A stretch of DNA of 64,000 nucleotides from Sedimentitalea todarodis (GCF_032595355.1 NZ_JASMWN010000003.1:364020-428019), one strand, 5' to 3'. Shown: positions 42,907-52,161, counted from the first letter of the stretch. The notes: generated by a model not told the origin, from the letters alone. Numbers and translations: made by a program.

Positions 42907-44355
42907 TCAGGGCAACCGCGCCACGAGTTCCTGTTGCTTGCCCCACCAGGGAGCCGCCGCCTCGATCTGCGCCGACAGCGACATCAGCGCCTCATCCGCA
43001 CCAAAGGGCATCGCCAGATGCACACCAATCGGCAGATCATTATCGTTCCAATGCAGGGGCAGCGACACGGCAGGCTGCCCGCTGGCATTGAATGCGGCCG
43101 TGAAGGGAGAATATTCGAACACACCACCCGGCCCGGTCCGATACGCCAGAAAATCCTCGTTGTCGGGTTTCAACTGGCCCACCGGCGCAGGTGGAGCCGC
43201 AAGCGTTGGTGTCACCAGGACATCGCACTGCGCCAGGAAATGCGCCATGCGTCGGCCAAAGGCATGAATCTCTCCGATGGCGTGCAGATAATCCGCGCCG
43301 GAAATCTGTTCCGCATACGCAACCGCGCCCCGCGTGACGCCATCCAGTAATGCAGGATTCAAAGGTCTGCCATTCAGCACAGTTCGGACCGACAGCGCCG
43401 TGCCACAGGCAACAATGCGGGTCCATGCGATCATCATCGCCTCGACATCCAGATCCGGCGGCAACTGCACCGGCCCGACATGATGACCAAGGCTTTCCAA
43501 AAGGTGCCCTGCCGCCTCGACTGCCGCGACGCAATCCGGGTGCACGGGCGTGCCGCTGAGAGTCATGGGGCACAGGGCAACCCGCAATTTGCCGGTCGGA
43601 GCCGCAAGCGCCTGGACAAAGTTGCCTTGCATCGGTGGCGGGAAATAGGGCGCGCCCAAATCCGGCCCGTTGACCGCATCCAGCAGCGCGGCGGTATCGC
43701 GCAGGCTGCGGGTCAGGAACCCGTCAATCGCCATGCCACCCCAGCCTTCGCCGGCTCCCGGCCCTTCCGGCAGGCGCGCGCGCGTGGGCTTGAACCCGAC
43801 CAGCCCGCAGGATGCTGCCGGAATGCGCACCGACCCGCCGCCGTCGCTACCATGGGCAACGGGAACAATCCCGGCGGCCACGGCGGCCCCTGCACCGCCC
43901 GAGGAACCACCCGAGGTGTAATCCGTGTTCCAGGGGTTGCGCGTCGGGCCACCATAGACCTGCGCCTCGGTCACGGGACCAATACCCAGTTCCGGCGATG
44001 CCGTGCGCCCGAAACTGACCAGACCGGCCGCACGCAACCGCAAGTACAACGCGCTGTCATAGCGATGCCTGCTGTCTCGCATGAGAACCGAGCCATTGTT
44101 GGTCGGGAAATCGATTGCCTCGGCGCCAAGGTCCTTGAGCAGGAACGGAACGCCCGTGAAAGGCCCATCCGGCAGACCGGCACGGATCGCATTTCGCGCA
44201 ACATCTTCTTGCAGCATCACGACAGCATTCAGCGCAGGATTGATCGTCCGTACGCGGTCCAGCGCGCACACCAGCAGGACATCGGGTGTAACCTCGCCGC
44301 TCGCGACAAGCGCCGCCAATCCCGTGGCGTCGTTCTCCAGATAGGTGTCCTTCAT
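42907..44355 (-). CDS. Amidase-signature family amidase (482 aa)
   Basis: Amidase-signature enzyme with the Ser-cisSer-Lys triad: Lys in FTGVPFLLKDLGAE and the Gly/Ser-rich block YTSGGSSGGAGAAVAAGIV followed by GSDGGGSVRIPAASCGLVGF. It should hydrolyse an amide to an acid and ammonia. The ATG at 44355 (MKDTYLENDATG) is preferred to an upstream GTG at 44400 because the family starts there and GGGGGC precedes it. It is upstream of the amidohydrolase with a 30-base gap, so the three enzymes 44.4-39.8 kb are likely one operon. Confidence 0.9.
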   Translation of the reverse strand: MKDTYLENDATGLAALVASGEVTPDVLLVCALDRVRTINPALNAVVMLQEDVARNAIRAGLPDGPFTGVPFLLKDLGAEAIDFPTNNGSVLMRDSRHRYDSALYLRLRAAGLVSFGRTASPELGIGPVTEAQVYGGPTRNPWNTDYTSGGSSGGAGAAVAAGIVPVAHGSDGGGSVRIPAASCGLVGFKPTRARLPEGPGAGEGWGGMAIDGFLTRSLRDTAALLDAVNGPDLGAPYFPPPMQGNFVQALAAPTGKLRVALCPMTLSGTPVHPDCVAAVEAAGHLLESLGHHVGPVQLPPDLDVEAMMIAWTRIVACGTALSVRTVLNGRPLNPALLDGVTRGAVAYAEQISGADYLHAIGEIHAFGRRMAHFLAQCDVLVTPTLAAPPAPVGQLKPDNEDFLAYRTGPGGVFEYSPFTAAFNASGQPAVSLPLHWNDNDLPIGVHLAMPFGADEALMSLSAQIEAAAPWWGKQQELVARLP

Positions 44356-44456
44356 GGTGCCCCCGCTGTCGTACCCCTGCGGCCAAGGTACACGCACCAA
44401 CCGGAAATACCAGTGGCCGAGGCCACCGATATTGTTCCGATGGCAGACACGGAAAA

Positions 44457-44482
44457 CCCGCGCCGGATTTCACTGGCGCGGG
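44457..44482 (-). terminator. Intrinsic terminator downstream of pqqA
   Basis: On the minus strand CCCGCGCC, a 10-base loop and GGCGCGGG form a perfect 8-bp stem followed directly by TTTTCC. It is 110 bases after the pqqA stop and about 100 bases before the amidase start, so it ends the pqqA transcript. Confidence 0.75.
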
Positions 44483-44592
44483 CTTCTTGGGTATCGTTCC
44501 GCAAGCGCGGCATTGTTGGTGCGCACCGCTACTTTATGGCGCCTTCAGCCATCACAATATGGTGGCAGGCACCCGAAACGGTCCTGATCGGT

Positions 44593-44700
44593 TCAGAACA
44601 GATCCGGTTCGTTGTCGCGGCTGTCGTCGTCGGCCGGAGAATACATATTGATCTCCATGCCGCAGTTCACTTCCGTGAGTTTAGGTGTCTTCCAGGCCAT
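44593..44700 (-). CDS. pqqA: PQQ precursor peptide PqqA (35 aa)
   Basis: A 35-codon gene reading MAWKTPKLTEVNCGMEINMY followed by SPADDDSRDNEPDLF. The MEINMY core holds the Glu16 and Tyr20 (E-x3-Y) that PqqE and its partners cross-link to make pyrroloquinoline quinone. GGGAGG lies nine bases before the ATG. PqqA normally heads a pqqABCDE operon; here a terminator and an unrelated amidase follow, so it is an orphan copy. It is divergent from the NosR-like gene of the PQQ dehydrogenase locus. Confidence 0.9.
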   Translation of the reverse strand: MAWKTPKLTEVNCGMEINMYSPADDDSRDNEPDLF

Positions 44701-44816
44701 TCCGTATCCTCCCAAGAATTCTGTATTGCGTATTCTAGCCGGGCCTTTACCGCGCTCAAATGATCCTTTGGTCGTAGAGGTGCGCGCCCTTGGACCAAGG
44801 TCGCATTTTCCGTCAA

Positions 44817-46749
44817 ATGCGCGCGCCTCTCTCCCAGTTCATACCGATCCTTCTTGCCTTCCTGTTCAGCGCGAACGCTGTCGCAGAACCCTTGCTGCGC
44901 GAGAACATCGCTGCGCTTGTCCCGCAACCCTATTCGCTGGGTGATCCGATCGGCGACGACGGCGTCTATGAACTCATCGACATCAGCCGCGCGGATGCCG
45001 GGTTTGTCTTTGAAACAGAACCGCTTGCTCCCCTTCCCGGATTCTCTGGCGCCCCGGTCAACCTGCTGGTCCTGCTGGATCATGATGGCAAGTTCCTCGA
45101 CGTCCGGCTGATCGAACAGAACGAACCGATCTTTGTTTCGGGCCTTGGCGAAGCGCCGTTTCGCGCGTTCCTTGAACAGTATGCCGGGCACTCGATCACC
45201 TCGTCGCTGGTGGTTGGCTCGCCTTTTGGCTGTGGCAGCGGCGGCAGCTCGCTTGTCTATCTGGATGGTGTGACCAAGGCGACCGCCTCTGTGCGGATTG
45301 CGCATGAGTCGATCATGGGCGCCGCCCTCGCCGTCGCACGGGAAAAGATGCAGGGCATCAGCACCGTGCCGCCCGCCTATCCCGATCCCGCCTACTCAGA
45401 GCCGCTCGACTGGGAGGCCCTCATCCGCGACGGACTCGCCACGCGTCTGCTGGTCACCAACGCAGAAATCGACGCGGCCTTTGCCGGCACCATCTGGGAG
45501 AGCGACGATCCCGAAGCCACCGACAACCCTGACGACCCATACCTGAACCCGTTGATCATCGATATCGGTCCCCTGTCAATCGCCCGCGCCGTGCTGGACG
45601 ACAGTGGGCTGGACGAGCTTCAGGGCTTTCTCGAAATCTCGGGCGATGACGAACCGATCCTGTTGATCGAGACCGCCCGTCACGGGTTGGTCGGCCCGGA
45701 AATCGTGCGCAACACCGCGCCCGACTGGATCTCCGCCGAACAGAGTGGATTTTCGGTGGCCTTGCGCGATGCGGATCTGTTCTTTGATCTTGCAAACGGC
45801 GTTCCCGACGGGCGCGCGGTTCTTTGACCGGCCCGAAGTGGCCACTCCCGCGCCGCCCTGGCTGTCGGCCTTGCAGAACCGGATGACCGACATGATCCCG
45901 CTGGCGGGGTTTCTTGCACTTCTGGTCTGGCTGCTCTTCTTCCGCATGAACCCGCCCGCTGAAAGCCGTGCGTTCACGCCGATCCGGCTGGCAACACTGG
46001 CGATCGTGATCGGTTTTGTCGGCTGGTGGGGTCAGGGGCAATTGTCGATCGTCACCGTATTGGGCACCGTGCGGGCGCTGTTTGACAATGGCAGCTTTGC
46101 ATTCCTGCTTTACGATCCGTTTTCGCTGTTGATCTGGGCGGTGACGATTGTCGGTTTTGTGCAGTGGGGGCGTGGTCTGTTTTGTGGCTGGCTCTGCCCG
46201 TTCGGTGCCATGCAGGAATTTGCTCATCATCTGGGCCGTGCCCTGCGTCTGCCCCGGATCGAGCCATCGCCCCGCTGGGACACACGTCTGAAGTTGGTCA
46301 AATGTGCCTTGTTGGCCGGCCTGATTGCCACGGTGTTCGTGGCCCCAGACCACACTGACCTCGTGGCCGAAATCGAACCCTTCAAGACCGCCGTCACCAC
46401 GTTCTTTGTGCGCGAGTGGTACAATGTCGCCTATGCGGCCGTCTGGCTGATGTCCGGCATGGTGCTGTTCAAGGGTTTCTGCCGCTATGTCTGTCCTCTG
46501 GGTGCGATCATAGCGATTGGTGGCCTGCTGCGTGGCCGCGACTGGATCGCGCGCCGTGCCGAATGCGGCAGCCCCTGCCAACTCTGCAAGGTCAAATGCA
46601 GCTATGGGGCGATCAAGAGGACCGGCGAAATTCAATATTCCGAGTGCTTCCAATGTCTTGATTGCGTGAGTATCCACAATGACGAAACCCGTTGCGTCCC
46701 TCTTGTCTTGTCGCGGCGTGATGGCAGACGCCGGGAGGCCGCCGAATGA
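44817..46749 (+). pseudogene. NosR/NirI-like flavoprotein-polyferredoxin, frameshifted
   Basis: Two frames together encode one NosR-like protein. The first (44817-45827) has a signal peptide (FIPILLAFLFSANAVA) and an FMN-binding domain with LDGVTKATASV, matching the D-G-x-T-x-A-T flavinylation motif served by ApbE. The second, in the +1 frame, continues with PEVATPAPPWLSAL, membrane helices and the ferredoxin motifs FCGWLCPFGAM, FCRYVCPLGAI and CGSPCQLCKVKC. Removing one G of the GGG run at 45810-45812 restores VPDGARFFDRPE and joins the halves. It lies in a PQQ locus without nosZ, so it probably served as electron carrier for the quinoprotein rather than N2O reductase. The start may alternatively be TTG 44790. 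Confidence 0.8.
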
Positions 46750-47369
46750 TCTCGCGCCGCCGTTTTCTGTCGATTGCTGCCGCCGCGGTTGGAACGCCCG
46801 CATTTGGTGCGCCCCTGCGGTGGCGGGACGTAGCGCTTGGGGCTGAAGCCTCGCTGACGATCCACGCGCCGCCCGCACAGGCGGAGCACGCTTTGCGAGA
46901 GGTCCGCGCCTTGCTGAGGCGTGTTGAAACCCTGTTCAGCCTGTTTGATCCGGCGTCCGATCTCGCGATGCTGAACCAGCGAGGTTTGCTAGCAAATCCA
47001 GCACCAGAGTTTGCACAGCTGCTTTCTCTCGCTGACCGCGTTCACCGGGCCACCGGCGGTATCTTTGACCCGACGATCCAGCCACTCTGGCTGGCGGTAT
47101 CGCGGCAAGAGCCAGTCGCGCAGGCCCAAGGCCTGATCGGGTGGGCTCGCACCCGGCGAACGCCGCATAGGGTCGCGCTTGAACCCGGTCAGGCCCTGAC
47201 GTTGAACGGCATCGCACAGGGCTATGCCACCGACCTGGTGGCAGATGCGGCATCGACCGCGTTTTGCATGATGCCGGTCCCTGCAATCCGGAACGCCCTG
47301 TCAAAATTGCCCGGAGCGCCGGACGCAACGCTTGTGGATACACGCGGGCAGGTTGTCTCTCTCTCATAG
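46746..47369 (+). pseudogene. apbE: ApbE-like FAD:protein FMN transferase with internal deletion (207 aa)
   Basis: The N-terminus has a Tat-like signal (ISRRRFLSIAAAAVGTPAFG) and the ApbE substrate region: LFSLFDPASDLAMLNQ, TGGIFDPTIQPLW, and LNGIAQGYATDLVAD. Directly after this comes AASTAFCMMPVPAIRNALSK and the usual end TLVDTRGQVVSL. In intact relatives about 80-110 residues, including the HILDP and metal-binding segments, lie between these blocks. The frame remains open, so this is an in-frame deletion at about 47240-47250. It overlaps the NosR-like gene by four bases (ATGA) and would have flavinylated it. Catalytic activity is not expected. Confidence 0.75.
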
Positions 47370-47443
47370 TCACCGGAAGCCTGTTGCGAAAACGGCGGCC
47401 TTCGCGGCCGCCGGATAGCGTTGATCTCGCCGGCTATGGCAAA

Positions 47444-47962
47444 TCAGCTTGAGATCATGCGCTTCAACCAACCCTTCTTGCTCGGCTCATCCTCGCCACC
47501 CTCTGCGGCATCATCTTCTTCTGGTCCTTGCACGACCTCTTGGAAACGGGTGAAGAACTGTCCGGCCATCTTCTTGGCAAAGCCGTCGATGATGCGACTG
47601 CCCAATTGTGCCAGCTTGCCACCGACCTTGGCATCGACCTCGTAGGTCAAGAGCGTTCCCTCGCCAGCATCCGTCAGCGTCACCTTCGCGCCGCCCTTGG
47701 CAAAACCCGCTGCGCCACCTTTGCCTTCGCCACTCAGGGTCAGGCTTTCGCCGTCGACCACATCGGATATGGTCACGGCCCCTTTGAATGTCGCCTTTAC
47801 CGGGCCGACCTTCTGAACCACGACCGCCTCGAATCCCTCCTGGGCAGAGCCGCTCATTTCCTGACAGCCGGGGACGCATTCCTTAAGCACTTCGGGGCTG
47901 AGCAAGGCTTGCCAGACCACGGGTCGCGGGGCCGCAATTTCTATCGAATCATTCATCTGCAT
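47444..47962 (-). CDS. coxG: CoxG-like SRPBCC protein (172 aa)
   Basis: A CoxG/START-like fold from the first residues: MNDSIEIAAPRPVVWQALLS, PGCQEMSGS, KVGPVKATFKGAVTIS, and GSRIIDGFAKKMAGQFFTRF before an acidic tail (PEEDDAAEGGEDE) and a basic C-terminus (KKGWLKRMISS). CoxG proteins anchor CO dehydrogenase to the membrane in carboxydotrophs, but many copies stand apart from cox genes. No coxSLM is in the window. The ATG at 47962 has GGAGGAG upstream; the longer frame to 48028 is rejected. It lies at the 3' end of a minus-strand group with the MoxJ-like and cytochrome genes. Confidence 0.85.
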   Translation of the reverse strand: MQMNDSIEIAAPRPVVWQALLSPEVLKECVPGCQEMSGSAQEGFEAVVVQKVGPVKATFKGAVTISDVVDGESLTLSGEGKGGAAGFAKGGAKVTLTDAGEGTLLTYEVDAKVGGKLAQLGSRIIDGFAKKMAGQFFTRFQEVVQGPEEDDAAEGGEDEPSKKGWLKRMISS

Positions 47963-48036
47963 GGCTAGGCTCCTCCAGCTGTATCCGTTTACATTATGGG
48001 CCGGGACACGGTCCGGCAATGAGACCAAGGGGTGAG

Positions 48037-48939
48037 TCAGCGCAGTTCCGGTGCGCGAAAGGTCAGCCCGTGATCGTTGAAAATCTGTTCCAGCCGCCCA
48101 TCCCCGATGGCGGCAACCACCGCATCATCCACAGCATAGACCAGAGGGCGATAGGCGAAGTGGACGGCGATGCCCGCCGTCCAGGTCCCCGCGCCGAAGC
48201 CCGGCATAGGAGGCGCGTGCAGTCCCAGGTCCGGCGCCAGCCCATATTCCAGCTGCGCGCGAGTTCCCATCGCGGCCTTGGTATCGCCCCGCGCAAGCCC
48301 CCCCATCGCGTCTGCGATGGTCGGATACCGCCGCACATTGGCCGCCAATTGCCCTCCGGGAAAGGCCGACAGGTAGAAATCGGAAATTGAGTCATTCTCA
48401 ACGGCGACGGTATCAAAGCGGAAATAGGCCGGCACCGGCGGATCCTCGGGATAGGCCGCCTTGCGGTCGGCGAATGCGATATCCTCGACATGGAATTGCC
48501 CGGTAAACACGACCTGCTCGACCCGGCATGCAAATGCGCTGTCATAGGGCACATGGAGCATGACATTGGCGACGCTGCCACTGACCACCGGCCCTTTCCA
48601 GACCCAGTTGCGCAGATCGGCCTCGTGCGCTTCGCCTGCCGCCACCAGATTGAAACGGGCCTCGACCCCCAATTCGTTCGCGATCAAGCGGCCAAGATCG
48701 ATATCGACGCCAACCGGCTTGCCACCCTGTTCAAAGGACCAGGGCGGAAAATCCTCATAGGCCGCAAAGGTGATGAAGCCGCGCTCCTGGATGGTGTCGA
48801 GATCTGCCCCGACCACGTCGCGCGCGGTGTTCTGCGGTTTGGGCTGTGGCACATGATCCGCGCAACGCGCCCAGACGCCGCTTGCTGCAGAGCACCCAAT
48901 CGTCAGCGCAAGCAGAGCGCAATGGATCGTCTTTTTCAT
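48037..48939 (-). CDS. Quinoprotein-associated periplasmic binding protein, MoxJ/XoxJ-like (300 aa)
   Basis: Signal peptide to about residue 24 (GCSAASGVWA), then an amino-acid-ABC-type binding fold (GFITFAAYEDFPPWSFEQGG, GVDIDLGRLIANELGVE) lacking its own transporter. Proteins of this kind are encoded next to PQQ alcohol/methanol dehydrogenases (MoxJ/XoxJ) and are thought to help assemble or activate the enzyme. The ordering after the PedF-like cytochrome supports that. Frame intact. The alternative is a general solute-binding protein. Confidence 0.8.
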   Translation of the reverse strand: MKKTIHCALLALTIGCSAASGVWARCADHVPQPKPQNTARDVVGADLDTIQERGFITFAAYEDFPPWSFEQGGKPVGVDIDLGRLIANELGVEARFNLVAAGEAHEADLRNWVWKGPVVSGSVANVMLHVPYDSAFACRVEQVVFTGQFHVEDIAFADRKAAYPEDPPVPAYFRFDTVAVENDSISDFYLSAFPGGQLAANVRRYPTIADAMGGLARGDTKAAMGTRAQLEYGLAPDLGLHAPPMPGFGAGTWTAGIAVHFAYRPLVYAVDDAVVAAIGDGRLEQIFNDHGLTFRAPELR

Positions 48940-48992
48940 ACGCCCCTCTCCGCTGGACCCTCACCAGCTGCAACCCTTTGGTTTCGGTCGGA

Positions 48993-49664
48993 TCAATGTG
49001 CAGCCGACAGGCCGATTGCCAAGGCCTCCGTCGCGGCCTTGGCAATCGGCGCATCACCCAAGATCAGGTTGGCAGCGCGATACGCCGGGCTGTCGGCGAC
49101 AGGTGCGCCAGAAGCGGTTTCGATCTCGACGGCGATCTCGGCCAAATCGGCCTGGAGCGCGCTGGCGTCGTCACCACCGGACATACGCGACAACGAATCC
49201 CGTATTTCCTTGAGCCGGCCCGAATATTCGTCCAGCGCGCCATCATCCGCGCGGGTCTCGATATAGGTTCGGATCGCCCAGGCGGCCTTCTGCCCCAGCA
49301 GCTCTCGGAACGCCGGCATCTTTGTGATTCCGTTCTGGGTATAGCCGGTCTGAAATCGCTCGATGAACCATTCGTCGCCATATTCCTCGGCCTCCAGATA
49401 TCGCAGATCGGGGGCCAGCCCACCCGATACAACGCCCAGTCCATGACAGCGCGCACAGTTCTGGTTGTAGCCGCTATCGCCTGTTTCGATCGCCTTGGCC
49501 CAGACTTCGGGACCGGCATCGCGATAGGGGTTCTCGGTCAGCCATTCCTCGCCCACATCAGGAAGGGCATCGGTGTCGACAGGCTGTGGAGCGACATCGC
49601 CATGCGCAAGCGCCATGCCCGCCGCCACACTCAGACCAAGCACCGTGATCGGCAATCTCAACAT
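48993..49664 (-). CDS. PedF-like c-type cytochrome (223 aa)
   Basis: Signal peptide of 20 residues (VLGLSVAAGMALA), then one heme-binding site NQNCARCHG (Cys70, Cys73, His74) in the context GDSGYNQNCARCHGLGVVSG, which is characteristic of the c550/PedF cytochromes that accept electrons from PQQ ethanol dehydrogenases. The axial Met is in the TKMPAFRELLGQKAAWAIR region. The C-terminal third is helical. GGAGATGGAGAC precedes the ATG. Located 53 bases upstream of the MoxJ-like gene, on the strand opposite to the dehydrogenase. Confidence 0.85.
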   Translation of the reverse strand: MLRLPITVLGLSVAAGMALAHGDVAPQPVDTDALPDVGEEWLTENPYRDAGPEVWAKAIETGDSGYNQNCARCHGLGVVSGGLAPDLRYLEAEEYGDEWFIERFQTGYTQNGITKMPAFRELLGQKAAWAIRTYIETRADDGALDEYSGRLKEIRDSLSRMSGGDDASALQADLAEIAVEIETASGAPVADSPAYRAANLILGDAPIAKAATEALAIGLSAAH

Positions 49665-49833
49665 GTCTCCATCTCCCTCACGTTTGGTGTTGCAGGCCTT
49701 TTAGCCCGTCGATGCTGCACCGCGGTATTCGACCTTGGTTCTAGACCTGCGCGAACACGGCGGTTCCTTCGACCATGGTCTAATGGTCGCGCCCAATCGC
49801 ATCACCCAGACTGTAGACAGTGACGGAGGAGCC

Positions 49834-51000
49834 ATGCTCAGACAGACCATACTTGGCCTTGGGTTGATGTTGTGCGGCGCTGCACCGGCGCAAGCGGATC
49901 TGAACGTGACTATCACGTTCCTGCAACAGATCCCTCCGCGCCCTCCGGTGCTGTCCAACCTCGATCCGATGCCCGATGATCTCGGGGTCGCCGGGGCGCG
50001 GCTCGGGGAGATCGAAAACAACGCGACTGGCCAGTTTCTCAAGCAGGACTACACGCTCGACATAGTGCAAGTCGCCCCGGATGGTGATCTGGCAGAGGCC
50101 GCGCGCCTCGCTTTGGCGCGATCACCCAACCTGGTTCTGAATGTCCCGGCGGCAGAGGCGCAGAGGATCGCAGATTTGCCCGAGGCCGCAGAGGCACTGC
50201 TATTCAATGCTGGTTCCCGCGATGTCATGTTGCGTGACACCGGCTGCCGCGCCAATCTGCTTCATACGATACCATCGGATGCGATGCGGGCCGATGCCCT
50301 GATGCAGTTCGCCGTATTCAAACGCTGGGACAAGCTGGCGATGGTGGCCGGTAGTTACCCGCAGGACATTGCCTTTGCCGCCGCTCTCAGAAACAGCGCG
50401 ACGAAGTACGGGCTGGGCATGATTGCGGAAAAGACCTGGACCTTCGATGCCGACATGCGTCGGAACGCGGCGCAGGAGGTGCCGTTGTTCACCCAGGAAT
50501 TCGGTGATTTCGCGATGCTGCTGAATGCCGATGAACTGCATGATTTTGGCCGATACATCGCCTATAACACCTGGACCCCGCGACCGGTTGCAGGTTCGGA
50601 AGGGCTGCGGCCCGTCGCCTGGCACCGGGTCGTCGAACAACGGGGGGCGGCGCAGTTGCAGAGCCGTTTTCATGACCTGGCGCGCCGCGACATGACCCCG
50701 CACGACTATGCGGCGTGGGCCGCCATGCGGGTTCTGGGCGAGGCCGTGACCCGCACCAATGCAGATGATGTCGCCATCCTCAGGGCCTATATCCTGTCGG
50801 ACCGGTTCGAGTTTGCGGGTTTCAAAGGCCGGGCATTGAATTTCCGGCGCTGGAACGGGCAATTGCGCCAGCCGGTCCCGCTGGTCATCGAGCGCGCGCT
50901 GGTCATTCAGGCACCCCTGCCCGGCTTTCTGCACCAGTTCAATGAAATGGACTCCCTCGGGCTGGATCAGCCCGAGAGCGGATGCGAGGCATTTGAATGA
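49834..51000 (+). CDS. PQQ-catabolism-associated ABC substrate-binding protein (388 aa)
   Basis: Signal peptide to residue about 22 (LGLMLCGAAPAQA), then a type I periplasmic binding fold (LNVTITFLQQIPPRPPV, DYTLDIVQVAPDG, KLAMVAGSYPQDIAFAAAL). This is the family found in front of the ped/qed PQQ alcohol dehydrogenase ABC genes. The ATG at 49834 with GGAGGA upstream is preferred to the 49735 start, which lacks a ribosome site. It overlaps the following beta-propeller gene by four bases. The ATPase and permease that normally complete this ABC system are not present downstream. Confidence 0.82.
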   Translation: MLRQTILGLGLMLCGAAPAQADLNVTITFLQQIPPRPPVLSNLDPMPDDLGVAGARLGEIENNATGQFLKQDYTLDIVQVAPDGDLAEAARLALARSPNLVLNVPAAEAQRIADLPEAAEALLFNAGSRDVMLRDTGCRANLLHTIPSDAMRADALMQFAVFKRWDKLAMVAGSYPQDIAFAAALRNSATKYGLGMIAEKTWTFDADMRRNAAQEVPLFTQEFGDFAMLLNADELHDFGRYIAYNTWTPRPVAGSEGLRPVAWHRVVEQRGAAQLQSRFHDLARRDMTPHDYAAWAAMRVLGEAVTRTNADDVAILRAYILSDRFEFAGFKGRALNFRRWNGQLRQPVPLVIERALVIQAPLPGFLHQFNEMDSLGLDQPESGCEAFE

Positions 51001-51953
51001 TACGGCCACTTTTCTGCACAGCACTGATGCTGGCAATGCCCGCATGGGCCGGCGAAATCTGGGTGACCAACGAAAAGGACAACACCGTCAGCGTGATCGA
51101 TGTCGATTCGCTGAGCGTGATCCAAACCTATCCAACCGGCGAACGCCCGCGCGGCATCACGTTTTCGCGGGATTTCAGCCGTGTCTATATCTGCGCGTCG
51201 GACAGCGACACGGTTCAGGTCATGGACCCCGACAGCGGCGAAATCCTGCACGCGTTGCCTTCGGGGGAGGATCCGGAACAGTTCGTCCTGCACCCCAATG
51301 ACCGCGATCTATACATCGCCAACGAAGATGATGCGGTGACCACCGTGGTCGATACCGACACCCGCAGGGTGGTGGCGCAGATCAATGTCGGCATCGAACC
51401 CGAAGGCATGGCGGTGAGCCCGGACGGCAAGACGGTGATCACCACCTCCGAAACCACCAATATGGCACATTGGATCGACACCGACTCCCGCGAGATTTAT
51501 GCCAATACGCTGGTCGATGCCCGGCCGCGCCATGCCGAATTTAGCCCGGATGGAACAGAGCTCTGGGTCAGTTCGGAAATCGGCGGCACGGTGACGGTGT
51601 TTGACACCAGGGATCAGTCCCGAGAGGCGCGGATCGAGTTTGCGATCCAGGGCGTGCACCCGGACCGCGTGCAACCAGTCGGCTTTGAGTTCACCGAGGA
51701 TGGAAAGAGCGCCTTTGTCGCCCTCGGCCCCTCCAACCAACTGGCGGTGGTAAATGCCGAAACCTATGAGGTCGAAGACTATGTTCTGGTCGGTCGCCGC
51801 GTCTGGCACATGGCGTTTTCACCGAACAAATCGCAATTGTTCACCACCAATGGCGTATCGGGCGATGTGACCGTGATCAACGTGGCCAGCCGCAAGGCGA
51901 CCAAGACGATCAAGGTCGGGCGTTTCCCCTGGGGCGCGGCCACACGCCCCTGA
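50997..51953 (+). CDS. YVTN beta-propeller protein, PQQ-catabolism-associated (318 aa)
   Basis: Signal peptide (LFCTALMLAMPAWA), then about seven YVTN-type repeats, each ending in patterns such as TVSVIDVDSLSV, RGITFSRDFSRVYICASDSD and TVTVFDTRDQSR, forming a periplasmic beta propeller. In PQQ alcohol loci this protein is encoded between the ABC substrate-binding protein and the ATPase. Here nothing follows until the dehydrogenase pseudogene 310 bases away. Its biochemical role is not established. Frame intact. Confidence 0.85.
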   Translation: MIRPLFCTALMLAMPAWAGEIWVTNEKDNTVSVIDVDSLSVIQTYPTGERPRGITFSRDFSRVYICASDSDTVQVMDPDSGEILHALPSGEDPEQFVLHPNDRDLYIANEDDAVTTVVDTDTRRVVAQINVGIEPEGMAVSPDGKTVITTSETTNMAHWIDTDSREIYANTLVDARPRHAEFSPDGTELWVSSEIGGTVTVFDTRDQSREARIEFAIQGVHPDRVQPVGFEFTEDGKSAFVALGPSNQLAVVNAETYEVEDYVLVGRRVWHMAFSPNKSQLFTTNGVSGDVTVINVASRKATKTIKVGRFPWGAATRP

Positions 51954-52064
51954 CCGAGCTGCCATTGGCGGTTAACGCGTGAGGGATGCTGCAGGTAACC
52001 CACGATCACGCCTGAGCGCTCTGAATTCGACCGTGCGCATGTGGCTGCTCGTTTCGATATCTAC

Positions 52065-52099
52065 ATCAAGAATGACTCATAACATGCTTAATTCTTGAT
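52065..52099. promoter_or_regulatory. Inverted repeat 1 upstream of exaA-like gene
   Basis: ATCAAGAAT (52065-52073) and ATTCTTGAT (52091-52099) are perfect 9-bp arms separated by 17 bases. AT-rich and without a T-run, so an activator-binding dyad is more likely than a terminator. A candidate target is the LuxR-type response regulator encoded at 54148. Confidence 0.55.
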
Positions 52100-52126
52100 A
52101 TTTTAATATTCATATGGAGGTGGATC

Positions 52127-52161
52127 TTGCACCAGGAACGCGCCCTACGACCATGGTGCAA
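52127..52161. promoter_or_regulatory. Inverted repeat 2 upstream of exaA-like gene
   Basis: TTGCACCA (52127-52134) and TGGTGCAA (52154-52161) are perfect 8-bp arms with a 19-base spacer. Its overall length is the same as that of inverted repeat 1, 28 bases away. Function unknown; regulator site or mRNA leader hairpin. Confidence 0.5.

Noticed and set aside
44817..47369. NosR-like plus ApbE genes as a nitrous oxide reductase (nos) cluster
   Set aside because: No nosZ, nosD, nosF, nosY or nosL nearby; the neighbours are pqqA and PQQ-associated genes.
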